Assembly: GCF_030272615.1 (NCBI RefSeq)
Contig: NC_081405.1
Location: forward strand, 312,868,735 to 312,932,734
Reading direction: 5' to 3'
Source: Cryptomeria japonica
Lineage: Eukaryota; Streptophyta; Pinopsida; Cupressales; Cupressaceae
Length of the DNA stretch: 64,000 nucleotides
Shown here: piece by piece, positions 49,001-60,650 of the stretch
Numbering within the stretch: position 1 is the first letter of the stretch
Layout: every line of letters begins with the position of its first letter
Position numbers and translations under genes: made by a program
The notes under the pieces: model-generated
The model's input: the letters and a program-made list of their open reading frames with translations, nothing else
The model's database searches: none
Told to the model about the DNA's origin: nothing

Positions 49001-50042
49001 AACTTTTAGGTTGAAAATATTTTACCCAAAAAATATAATATTTAATTTAATAATAAAAGGGATCTTTAATTTCTTTTCCAATTTCCACAAAAAGGGAAGT
49101 AGAATGAATTTGCAAAAATCATTATTTTTTTGTTTTTCTTTTCTCATGCCAATTAATTAATTTTTCCAAAAAGAAAATAAAGAAATAATTTAACTCTATT
49201 TTATTTTTAAAATCTAGGGAACAATAAATGCAATTAATTTAATTTATTTTCCACTAAATTTAAGTAAAATTATATTTCTAATATAATGCAAATTGCAAAC
49301 TAAATTTAATTACTTCATTTAATTAATTAAATCCATAATCACCAACACATAATAATACATAATTTAAACATACTAACTATGCAATGACGCCGTAAATTTA
49401 ATTAAATAAATAAATCCACTAGAGCACGTGAATTGAGAAAACCCAAACAAAGACTCATAAAAAGTCAAACGACAACACTCGAAGGCCGAACAAACAGACA
49501 AGACGACCAACTGATGACACTCACAAGAGTGTAACTAGGGTAAAATTTGGGTCAACCACTATCTCCTCCACTCCCATCGGACAAATAAAGCATGCTCAGA
49601 CCTGTGAAGCCAAGTGGAGATGATACCCCATACCTACCTGATACTTGTACTTGCAATGTCCTACATCATCGAACAACACATGCATATATACAAATATAGA
49701 ATACACAACATACACACCGATGAAGGAGAATTGTGACATTCCCTATCTCACCGAAGTGAGTGAAGGAAAATCATCCTCTTGCATCCAATACACTTGCAGA
49801 CATGCAACATATAATTTACACATCACATAGATAAAGTGAGGTGTCAATACATAGCAATAATCCATAAAATACCACAAATCACAAGTACTGAAATATTATA
49901 AATAAAGTAGGCATTCCATATCTAGATAAAGCAAGAAATAATGTCGTATAAGTCTGAATAACACATAATGGTGATATATCCACTGAAAGAAAACAATAGT
50001 AAAATATGAGTCTAATAAGTTCAATCGAGGAGGCGTACTACA
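46060..50042 (-). repeat. 3' LTR of the nested gypsy element
   Basis: Bounded by TGTAATGCC at 46060 and GTACTACA at 50042. It contains the GGTAGC/GCTACC palindrome cluster (47840-48045) and a TA run at 47740-47762. Short open stretches are not preserved in the other LTR. Confidence 0.9.
47840..48045. repeat. Cluster of GGTAGCA/TGCTACC short palindromes
   Basis: At least ten GGTAGC or GCTACC words alternate, often facing each other, as in GCTACCATATGGTAG. The same cluster, with shuffled spacing, is at 56675-56870 in the other LTR. Confidence 0.85.
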
Positions 50043-50058
50043 TCCTCCCCCATAGAAC
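50043..50058 (-). promoter_or_regulatory. Polypurine tract of the nested gypsy element
   Basis: On the minus strand, TCTATGGGGGAGGA directly precedes the LTR start TGTAGTACGCC. Confidence 0.7.
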
Positions 50059-50059
50059 T

Positions 50060-51510
50060 AGGCTTACTCCTGGAAGTGTAAAATAGATAAGAATAGAGCT
50101 CTCTCATCTTCACTGCATCCTCCCAAGTTGTCAAGGTCTCATCATTTGGGTCCCATAGAACCCTTACCTGGTCGATGGTATGACCCCTGAGGGTCAAATC
50201 CTAACACTGAAGAATTCACATGGGCTCCATGGAAAGCTGCCTGTCCTCGACCTGCAAAGCGTTCCAATCAAGAACATGTGTTACATCAGAATGATAAGGT
50301 CAAAGAACAAAAACATGAAAAACATCGTGGATGTGGGATAAAATCAGTGGCAAGGCAAGACGGTAGGCAACTGGTCCTATCCTCTCAAGGATCTCAAAAA
50401 ATCCAACAAAATGAGGTGCCAACTTAGAACCCTTTCCATAATGGATCAGACTCTTCCATGGATGCACTCTCAAAAACACATGGTCACCAATAGAAAACTG
50501 ATGATCTACCCTTTGAGCATTTGCAAACTTCTTCTGCCTATCCTATGTAGCCACCAAATGCTCATGAATCCGCTCAACTTGCTGCTCCATCTCACAAAGA
50601 ATATTCGGGCCTATACACACCCTGTCCTCTAACTGATCCTAACTCAAAGGAGTATGGCAAGGATGACCATACAATGCCTAGAAGGGAGACATACGTATGG
50701 AGCTGTGATATCCATTATTATAAGAAAACTCCACTAGATAAATATAATCCTCCCATCATGACTGTTGGTCCATAACCTACATGTGAAGCATGTCCTCCAA
50801 CACTTGATTCACTCACTCAGTTTGACCATCAGTCTCTAGATGATAAGGTGAACTAAAGTTCAACTGAGTTCCTAATGCATCCTGAAGTGAGGTCCACAAT
50901 GCTGAGGTAAAGACAAGATCTCTATCACAAATGATCTGCCTTGGACTCCCATGCAATCTCACCACATCTTCTAAGAAGACTCGTGCCACCACTACTGCCA
51001 TATAGGAAGCTCAAATAGGAACAAAATAAGCAACCTTGGTCAATCTGTCAACAATGACCATGATGGCATCATGACAATGCGAAGAGACAGGCAACCCAAC
51101 AATGAAATCTATGGAAATGATATCCCATTTCCAATCCAGTACCAAATTAGGCTATAAAAGCCTTACCGGGTGTTGATGCTCTGCCTTCACCCGCTGACAC
51201 TCTAAACACTTCAACACAAAATCGGCAATGTCACATTTCATACTAGCCCAATGATAAATCTATCTAAGATCTGCGTGCATCTTCTCGACACTTGGATGTG
51301 CCGAATAAGGTGCACGATGGGCCTCAGTCATGATCATGATGCAAAGACCCTCCAAAGGAGGTACATAGATCCGACCAAGATGATGAAGAAGACCATTTGC
51401 CTCAAGACAATAACCAAAAGATATACCCTCTAATGGCCTTCTGGACTCCAGCACGACTCTAACATCCTGATACCAAGTATCCTGAGGAAGAACTCCAAGA
51501 ATTCTCTCTC
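50060..51510 (-). pseudogene. gypsy integrase with chromodomain-like end
   Basis: Read downwards: HRAPYSAHPSVEKMHADLR then CLECQRVKAEH (zinc region, 51330-51180), the core with [20 protein letters not shown] (~51120), ICDRDLVFTSALW (~50925) and the PYHLETDGQTE-VNQVLEDML block (~50840-50780). D, D and E are all present. YNNGYHSS and a C-terminal HFVGFFEILERIGPVAYRLA follow, then LDWNALQVE and IDQVRVLWDPNDETLTTWEDA (~50180-50090), a chromodomain-like tail. Stops interrupt it. Confidence 0.8.
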
Positions 51511-52975
51511 TCAAGTCCACTCCAAGGGACAATGTTGAAACTTCATGTTGCCTATGACTCAAAGCATCTGCCACTATGTTCTCTTTCCCCTGAATAAATT
51601 GAACCTCAAAATCATACTCACAGAGGAATTCCATCCATCTTCGCTATCAAGCATTCAAGTTTGGCTACGTGAATATATACTGCACACTACAGTGATCACT
51701 ATGTAGCTCAAACTGATGCCCTAACAGAAAATGTCACCACCTAACCGACGCATGCACTACAGCTACCAACTCCAAAACATGAACTGGATAGTTGAACTCA
51801 TGGTCCTTTAGTTTGCGAGACTCATAAGCAACCACATGTCCATCTTGCATAAGCACTGCACCTATGCCTTCTAAAGAGGCATCTATGCATACCATAAAAT
51901 CTCTGGATGAATCAGGGACTGCCAAAATTAGAGAATTGACAAGGAGTTCCTTCAAGGTACGAAATGTTGACTCGCACTGCTCTGACCAAACAAACTTCTT
52001 CTCTTTCCTCTGAAGAGAAGTAATCGGGTGACCTATCCTAGAAAAACCCTGAACAAAGAAATGGTAATATCTGGCCAAACCCATAAAACTCCAAACTTTT
52101 GAAACATTGGTCGGTGCTCGCCAATCAACAATGGCTTGGATCTTTGAAGGATCCACAGATACACCTTCTCCCAAAACCACATGACCAAGATAGTTCACCT
52201 CAGACTGGAAGAAGTGACACTTCACCAAATTGGCATAAAGCTGATTCTCCCTCAAGCACTACAATACCTAATGTAAGTGACCATCATGCTCTTCCATAGA
52301 TCTATAATAAATCAATATGTCATCTAAGAACACAAGGACAAAATGATCAAGGTAGGCGTGAAAAAATCCATTCATGAGGCACATGAAAATTGAAGGCGTG
52401 TTTTTCAACCCAAATGGCACCACTGTGAACTCATAGTGACCATAACAAGTATGAAACACCATTTTATGAATGTCTGCATCATGAATGCACAACTGATGAT
52501 AACCAGATTTTAGGACAATCTTAGAGAACACCTTGGCTCCCTTTACCTAATCAAAAAGATCATCTATACAAGGAAATGGATATCAATTTCGGATGGTTAG
52601 CTTATTGAATTGTCGGTAATCAATGCATAACCAAAGAGAACCATCCTTCTTCTTAACGAAGATAACAGGTGCACCCCAAGGGGAAACTCTAGGATGAATG
52701 AACCCCTTGGCCAACAATTCCTCCATCTACAACTTCAATTCACTCAACTCCTGCGTAGTCATCCAATATGGAGCTCTCGAAATAGGTTCTGCACCAAGAA
52801 CCAAATCAATGCGAAAGTCTATGTCTCGCTTTGGAGGCATATTAGGAATATCCAATGGAAACACATCAGCATACTCTCGAAGAATAGGGTGACCATCAAG
52901 AGCGATTTCTTGACTCTCTTCCTCATCCACATCCTCAAGAAATACTGCAAAAAGATGACACCCTTGATGCATACA
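51511..52975 (-). pseudogene. gypsy reverse transcriptase and RNase H
   Basis: From 52972: the LDGHPILREYADVFPLDIPN lead-in, then [32 protein letters not shown] (52530) and [18 protein letters not shown]. The active-site box [16 protein letters not shown] (~52320) has FLDD intact. Next come HVVLGEGVSVDP and FMGLARYYHFFVQGFS, then RNase H with [20 protein letters not shown] (Asp kept), ESRKLKDHEFNYPVH and a C-terminal KENIVADALSHRQHE. The open segments are in one phase, with stops mainly where Gln or Trp is expected. Confidence 0.85.
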
Positions 52976-53077
52976 CTACTTAAGTTGCATAGAAGAAATC
53001 ATACATAAGGATACCAATCTTTGAACTCCAACAATCCCCACTTTCCTACCATGGTCATCTAAACACTCCATTATCTT

Positions 53078-53400
53078 CTAACGATAGTCTACATGAGCAC
53101 TGTGAGATGATAACCAATCCATCCCCAACACTACTCCATAGGAGCCCAAAGGAATGACTTGAAGGTCAACTGAAGTAACAAAGGGTCCTAGGTCCAACTC
53201 ACAACTGGGAACAAAGGCATCTATGGACACACGCACCCTAGTAGCCAACTCTACTTGCCACCTATCTGCCTGCTTAGAAGACATGAGCCCACACCGCTCC
53301 ACAATGGATGAAGAAATAAAAGAATCCAAAGCATCGGAGTCAAAAAGCATAGAGATAGGAATGCCACACAACACACCTGCGGTCTTAATAACTATACCCT
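53078..53400 (-). pseudogene. gypsy aspartic protease
   Basis: ISMLFDSDALDSFISSSIVE holds the active-site region, but D-S/T-G reads D-S-D, a one-base G-to-A type change. SYGVVLGMDWLSSHSAHVDY is the conserved end block. In phase with gag upstream and RT downstream. Confidence 0.8.
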
Positions 53401-54763
53401 AATGCTCAGCCTGGCAGTCATAAACCATTGCAAATGCTCTGTGGGATCTACCAGCATCCCCTACTATCGGCTCTGATGCAGCTGGCCTTTGACTTCCCAT
53501 TTGGTGGGAATGCTAAGGACATTGAGTGGCTATATGACCAAACTACCCACAAGAGAAGCAAGATCCCCTACCTAGTCCTCTACCTCCAGTCGGCCCACTG
53601 GACTACTAGAAGCTTCCCTTGCTAGGTGCCTGAGGTGCACCCTGAGAGGCCTATGCTGGAGGACCCTGTCTGCTCCTTTGCCAGTTCCTGTTCCTCCTAT
53701 GCTGAGAATTGCCACCCTATTGGCCCTGAAACTGTTTCGGTCTCGGAGGTTGTTGCTGCTGCTGTCCACCCTTAGTGGGTGCCTGAGGAATCCTAAAGGG
53801 TGCAGTTGACTGGGACTGGTTCCCATGAGCTCTGGGTCCACTGAAAGGAACACTCCCTATCTACACCCCCGACTGACCACCATGTGTGCGGCTAAGGTTC
53901 TGCTCAACCAACTTGGCTTTCGCCATGGCTACCTCAACTGAAGCTAGCTCAAACACCCTCACTCCTCCACTGATACGGTCATTTAGACCCCGCAAGAAGT
54001 GTTGAACAAGAATTGCCTCATCATTACCAATCCTAACATACTGTTTAAGCTCATAGAACCTATGCTCAAACTGGTCTACTGACAAACCATACTAACGCAA
54101 AGCATAGAACTTGTATTCCCAAGTCTGCCTCCACTAGGGTGAGATAAATTATGCTCTAAATCTCTCTAGAAATATCTCCCATGATATGGTGTTAATACAC
54201 ACACTCATCTTCTCCTCCTCTAATCTCCACCAAATCAAAGAAAAACTATCAAGATGCATGATAGCACATCTCACTCTGGTATTGCTACTATAAGGGAACA
54301 TGGTGAAGCATCAATCCAAACTGATAAGACAAGTCTCTGCTTCGAGACCGGTGCCTCTACCATCAAAGAAGGGAGGGTTGGTTCTCATCAAGTCCCTTAT
54401 GTGACCCACGAGAGCTGGGTTTGGGTTAGCTGGGACCTCCCTCCTTCTGGGAGACCTCTCTCTCTCTCTCTCCTCTGGAATTGGATGATGCAACTCCCTA
54501 ACTTGAGCATGAATAGGTTGTTCACCCTCAAGCCTGGGGCCTATCCTGGCTAGAACCTCCTGAAACATCTGTCTGAGCTCTTCGCTTTCGGGAACCTACT
54601 CTTCTACACATGGTTCATCCTGATGAACTGACTATTCCTACTCCACACTCACATGAGTGGGTGGTGGCAAAGGACTAGGGCGATTAGAACCTCGACCCCA
54701 TCCCCCACCTTTGCCTCTATTGCGGCCTCCAACACAATGACCTCCCCTGGTTTTCCTAGCCAT
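53401..54763 (-). pseudogene. gypsy gag with CCHC knuckle
   Basis: Starts MARKTRGGHCVGGRNRGKGG at 54763, close inside the primer site. A segment with MFQEVLARIGPRLEGEQP and RERERSPRRREVP precedes the gag domain (PPFFDGRGTGLEAETCLISLD, ~54360; LSVDQFEHRFYELKQYV and LRGLNDRISGGVRVFELA, ~54085-53950). A Gln/Pro-rich linker follows, then CFSCG-FGHIATQCP (~53530), a knuckle with one TAG stop inside. All in one phase with the rest of gag-pol. Confidence 0.8.
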
Positions 54764-54899
54764 GACCTAACACTACAAAAGAGAAAATGGTTCAGAGGAA
54801 CGACAAGGATAAAACAAGGGAAACACAAACATTAAGACCTACATAAAAGGTCAAGCTGAATGGGCTCACTACAAACCCGGAGTACCTAATGTTGAAACC

Positions 54900-54915
54900 T
54901 GGCTGTGATACCAAA
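54900..54915 (-). promoter_or_regulatory. Primer binding site of the nested gypsy element
   Basis: The minus strand reads TTTGGTATCACAGCC directly after the 5' LTR end at 54916. It is a Met-tRNA site with one change from TATCAGAGC. Confidence 0.75.
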
Positions 54916-57900
54916 TGTAATTCCCTGCTAGAAACCCTAAAGAAAAACCACACTACAAGGCAAGTAAAGGGTGCAATAATTTTTTTTAAAAGATTAAGTG
55001 CATTAATAATCACATTGCACATATAATAACGCAAGCAGAAGTCTAACATTGACATCCTAAAGGGTTACCAATGAAGATTAATTCAAACTAAAACAACATC
55101 ACAATGTTAATCCAATTATCCATCTAATTAGGGAAACTCAATTACAATAATTAAATCAAACTCATAAATTGATTTTCAGATTGAAGATTTAAAGAGTTAC
55201 AATATATTTACTTCCAATGATTCATTTACACATAAGAAGAAAGATAATGGAAATAACAAACATTCCATTGAATTGAAATTACAACATTCAATAATTACAT
55301 GGTTTCAATAGTAAAAATGAAGTACATAGGTTACATTGACAAGGTTACATAGTTTACTGATACAATGACCACATGGTCTCAAATATACAATAATCTCAAA
55401 CATGAGCTGATACAAGAATCACGAACCAAGGAACACCAGCGAAGTCGATCCTCACAAGAAGGTATGAACAAAGATATCTGATGGGAAGTGGCACTACTAC
55501 CCGACCATGTGATCCCAAAATGGAACCACCCCACCATGCTAGGAGATAGCAAAAGACCATCAAGTAAGCATAACAAGACAAGTACGAAAGTACAACATGA
55601 CTCCACAAAACTCAAGTGACTCAACTCACAAAACACTAGTGCCCCTAAAGAGGGAGTGCCATCACATGGCTTAAGATGGTTACCCTAGGTAGGTCTCCAT
55701 AGGTCCCGGCCCCCATCCTGGGTTATCCTGGTAACCTTTCTCAAACCCCCAGCTCCATCTAAGTATCATGCGGACCTTACCAACCCTTCGTGAGGACAAA
55801 GTGGTAAGTATGCCATTCCAGGCCTTCTCACAACATCTTGAGCCTATACAAGCACTCAACCATGTGCGAGGTACAATATCATAATTAACATTATAACTAC
55901 CCACCCCCTAATCAATTATTAGGTTATCACTTATTAATTGACGTTCGAGGGGTTGTCCTATCATCCTCTTCGGGTGTGGCCCCCACTCGAAAGCCACTCT
56001 CTCATAGGACACTATCAAGTATGGTCTCTCTACAAGAACCCTATGGTGAAACTGACAACCATAACTAAACCTGACAAAATACAGGTGAAGGAGGCACAAT
56101 TCAATAATCCAAGATTGACCATTGGACATAACACACAACGGCTCACATCAATAGGATTACACAACAACACCTGACCAAGGGGGTATAACAACATATGAGA
56201 TGATGACAACTCAACCAAAATTGCAACGAAATTAAGCTTTAACTGCAATTACCATTTACACAAGATCCTAATACAAGCAATCTTCTCTTTAAATAGCCAA
56301 AAGCATAAAATAATTGCAATTAAAGATATTCTAGAGAATAAGAAAATACATCTATATTAATAAAATAAATTCAATGTTGCCATTTGTCCAATCGAGCTAA
56401 TTTAACCACATTAAAAATAACCCCCTAATCATATGTTCATGATTAATTTGCAAATAAACCTGATTTGATGATATCAATAAATTAAATTAAATTTCAAATT
56501 AAAAATATATATAATAATATAATATAATTACATTGAAGATTTAATTTTCCAATAACTTAAATTCCAAAATAACATATTACACTAAAGAAAAATACTATAT
56601 ATTAACATATTAAGTAAAAAACCGAATTAAAAATTAATTCGAAGCACGCGAGAAGGGAGGGCAATTTAAAGTTTATGGTAGCCCTAACTAACCGTAAGGT
56701 AGCCTGCTACAATATGGTAGCAGGTGCTACCTCCAAGGTAGCACTGCTACCTCATGGTAGTAGGTGCTACCTTACGATAACACTACTATCATGGGGTAGC
56801 AGCTCCTACCATGGGGTAGCTCTTCTACCTTATGGTAGCATTGCTACTGTGGGGTAGCAAGCTGCCGCCCCCCTGTTAGAATATAATTTAAAAATAAAAT
56901 AAAATTCAAGTTAACTTCAAAAGCAATAACAGAGATTAATATAGTCTCTGCTCCCCCCACTCTGAGACAACAGAGTGTAATAAAACACAGCAGACTAATT
57001 TTATTTTTTTTAAACTAATATTAAAAAAAAAAAATTACTGGTGAAGAATTTTACTAGAAAATTCAATCTCTGAGACAAAACAGAGATGAAAAATAGCATC
57101 ATAAACCAAACAATTTCTTTCACAAAGCCAAATTGGCTGGAAACTAAATAGATTGGCAATCCCTAATTGAATTTTTTTGTCAAAACAAGAATGGAAAAAG
57201 AGGAATTAAACTCATAATTTTCTCCAATTTTGAAAACTACCAGGAAGAAAATTTTAATCAAATGGAGGCACAAGGGGGAAATTTTTGTAAAATTTTTCCA
57301 GCATGACTCTCCCAATTTCACAAATTTAAAAACCACAATAAACAGGAAATCAAATTCTTTTCATAAACAAAAATGAAAGAATAGATTTTAAACCAAAAAC
57401 TTAACATGAAATAAATTAGGAAGAGATTGGAGTTGCATTTTTACTCAAAAATGGACTGAAATTTCTCAATAAATCTCATAACAACCATTTAATCAATTTT
57501 TTTTTACAACATCCTAAAGAAGGGAAAGAAGCATAGATTTTTTTTAAAACAACAACAAAGTAGAGGTCATCCAACCTATGGAGCTTTCCAAGAAGAAATT
57601 TGTTGGAGAGCTTCTATCCTGCAACAAGTTTCCAAACCAAACCGAAAACCTTCTTCCCAAACAATCTCCAGAATTTGCCTTCTCCAAAAAACATGCATCC
57701 AAGGAATTTTAAAATTTTTCTTCTCACAGACTGCGTCCTTCTTCCTATGAACTCACAGGAATGAAAAGAAAAATATATTTAACCTAAACTTTTAGGTTGA
57801 AAATATTTTACCCAAAAAACATAATATTTAATTTAATAATAAAAGGGATCTTTATTTTCTTTTCCAATTTCCACAAAAAGGGAAATAGAATGAATTTGCA

Positions 57901-58827
57901 AAAATTATTATTTTTTTGCTTTTCTTTTCTCATGCCAATTAATTAACTTTTCTAAAAAGAAATTAAAGCAATAATTTAAATCTATTTTATTTTTAAAATC
58001 TAGGGAACAATAAATGCAATTAATTTAATTTATTTTCCACTAAATTTAAATAAAATTATATTTCTAATATAATGCAATTTGCAAACTAAATTTAATTACT
58101 TCATTTAATTAATTAAATCCATAATCACCAATGCATAATAATACATAATTTAATATACTAACTATGCAATGATGCCATAAATTTAATTAAAGAAACAAAT
58201 CCAGTAGGGCACGCAAACTGAGAAAACCCAAATGAAGACTCAGAAAAAGTTAAACGACAACACGCGAAGGCCAAACAAACAGACAGGACGACCAACTGAC
58301 GACACTCACAAGAGTGTAACTGGGGTAAAATTTGGGTCAACCACTATCTCCTCCACTCCCATTGGACAAATATGGCATGCTCAGACCTGTGAAGGTGGGT
58401 GGAGATGATACCCCGTACCTACCCGATACTTGTACCTACAATGTCCTGCATTATCGAACAACACATGCATATATGCAAATATAGAATACATGACATACAC
58501 ATTGATGAATGAGAATCATGGTGTTCCATGTCTCACCAGAGTGGGTGAAGGAAAATCATTCCCTCGCATCCAATACACTTGCAAATACGCAACATATAAT
58601 TTACACATTGCATAGATAAAGTGAAGTGTCTGTACATAGCAATAATCCATAAAATACCACAAATCACAAGTACTAAAATACTATAAATAAAGTAGGCATC
58701 CCATATCCAGATAAAGCATGAAATAATGTTGTATAAGTCTGAATAACACATAATGGTGCTGTATCCACTAAAAGTAAACAATAGTAAAATATGAGTCTAA
58801 TATGTTCAATCGAGGAGGGGTACTACA
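54916..58827 (-). repeat. 5' LTR of the nested gypsy element
   Basis: TGTAATTCCCTGC at 54916 to GTACTACA at 58827. It aligns end to end with 46060-50042, with many transitions and a few small gaps. The TA run of the other LTR is absent. The palindrome cluster is at 56675-56870. Confidence 0.9.
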
Positions 58828-58832
58828 CTCCT

Positions 58833-60480
58833 AAGGTTAGGTTAGGGGTATTTTTGAAGGTCCATATGTTATACCTATGGGTAAAGGTCAATTTTAACCA
58901 TGTGACCACTCACATGTGACTGTCAAGTCACCTCAAAAGTTGAGTTTTCCAAGATGGATGAAATTCAACTTTTGAGGATTTCTCCTAGGTTAGACAACCT
59001 TCCATTTGAGTGATAGTTTCTCTTCCCCACTTTCTCTTACCTTTTTCAGTTGCCATTTTTAGAAATCCTGTAAGATGTTGGGAAGACCAACCTATGAGAT
59101 CTCACACCCTTTTCAAGGGGTTGGAAAGTGTGAGAAGAGTTTACTTAGGGAAGGGATTCAAACTTAGGATTTTGATCACCCACTCTCCATTTTTGGAGAC
59201 TTAGAATTATAGTTGGAAAAGTTGGTCTTTGAGTTGTATTTCTAAGTTTAGGGTTGAAAAGATTAGTGGATTGGGCAGCTCTCCTTCAACTATTCCTCAT
59301 TCCATTTGCAGGATCAAAGGTTAGTAGTGTTTCTTCCTTGCATTTTTTATTTCATTGTACTAGTGAAGGAAAGATTGTTTGTGCATTTTGCTTGTTGTTT
59401 ATGTGGTCTGTGAAGTTCATTGTTGGAGTTCTTTTTTGTGTTCTTTTTATGTGTTGTTTGGTTATATGTATTTTGGGTGTTTCAAGGTCATACTCACCCT
59501 TGAGAGGGTAGAGTAGCCTTGAGGGTGAAGGGATGCTTGACAGCTTAAGAGTGTAGAGACTCTCTTCTTAGAAGACAAAGATACACAAGGGTTATGGGAT
59601 CCTTGCTGCATTATTTTATGTTTATACAAAGGGGTTCATAAGGGGAGATATGGGTTTGTATGCCATGGGGGACATAAGGGTATTTTGGGACAAGTATGTG
59701 ACTTATGAGGGTTTTACTTTAGTAGCCTTGTAAAGGCATTGGTTCCTCCTTCTTGCAGATCTCGTCTAGGTACTTGGTCCACCTTCACCCCTAAAAAAAT
59801 TAGTCACTTGGTGACATTGTTTATCCTTGGGTTGGGAGTTCATCTGTTGTTGAGTTTCTTCTTTCTTTGTGGTTGAGTTTGTTTGTAACCCATTTAGCCT
59901 TGGTTCTCCTAGCTCGGGGGTGGCTTCATGTAAGCCTAGGTTGGGAGGTGAGCCTCCATGGTCTCAACCTATGAACTTTATTTGTAGGTTTTCTTTGGGA
60001 ATAAAGGATGGAGTAAAGTAAAGCATGAACAAGTTTCCTATTTAATGCATTTGGGATTTAAAAAAAAAGTATTTTAGCAAGCCTTCATTTTTGTAGAAAT
60101 GAAGAGGCTTGAGCTTGCAACTTTGTTATTATTGTGCAAAGATTCAAAAAGAAAAGATTGTATATTTACTTAGCTATATGTTCATTTCAAGAAATCAAGA
60201 AGCATTGGGTAATTATTCATTATTGTTAATTATTACCTTGGGAAATGAAATCTTATTTTCTGCTTTATTATCTATTGAAAATAAATGCATGTTAAAATGA
60301 AAAAAGCTAGATAAACATTATAATTAAATCATTTATTTAATCTTTATCATTTTCTGCAATGTATTATGTTAGTTGTATAACTGTTAATAGAAAATAAGTT
60401 TTTATTTTTAAATATAGATTAAACAAAAAAATATACTTCTTAAAGTTTAGACTTAAACATATTCAATATTTACATCTTGT
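58833..60480 (+). repeat. 3' LTR of the plus-strand gypsy element, second part
   Basis: Resumes AAGGTTAGGTTAGGGG after the CTCCT duplication and matches 36136-37712 of the 5' LTR. It contains a small extra stretch near 59500-59515 and another near 59940-59970. It stops at CATCTTG, where the LINE begins. Confidence 0.85.
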
Positions 60481-60650
60481 TTTTGATTAATGAAAAAGCA
60501 GGTTTTGAAGGGGCCCTGAAACCCTTTACAAGCAAGACTTAAACATCAAAGCCACAAGAAATAGAGAGGAACAAAACTAAAAGGAAAAAACTAGTGGAAA
60601 ACTGAAGAAAACCCACAAAAGCCCCTAAAAGCCAGTAGGGCATCCAGGAA

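Larger units (their letters stand above)
46060..58827 (-). mobile_element. Ty3/gypsy chromovirus-like element nested in the LTR of another
   Basis: A 12.8 kb minus-strand element flanked by a perfect 5 bp duplication (CTCCT at 46055-46059 and 58828-58832). LTRs are 46060-50042 (3') and 54916-58827 (5'), about 3.9 kb each. The internal region is 4.9 kb and encodes gag, PR, RT, RNase H and integrase. The open segments from 54763 down to 50813 all share one phase, so gag-pol is a single long frame broken by stops but not by frameshifts. The first 60 bp of the two LTRs differ at 7 positions, so the insertion is old. Confidence 0.9.

Noticed and set aside
53572-53853. Minus-strand frame starting MFLSVDPEL as a separate gene
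   Set aside because: It is out of phase with the gag-pol frame, which continues through the same bases with the expected Gln-rich linker.
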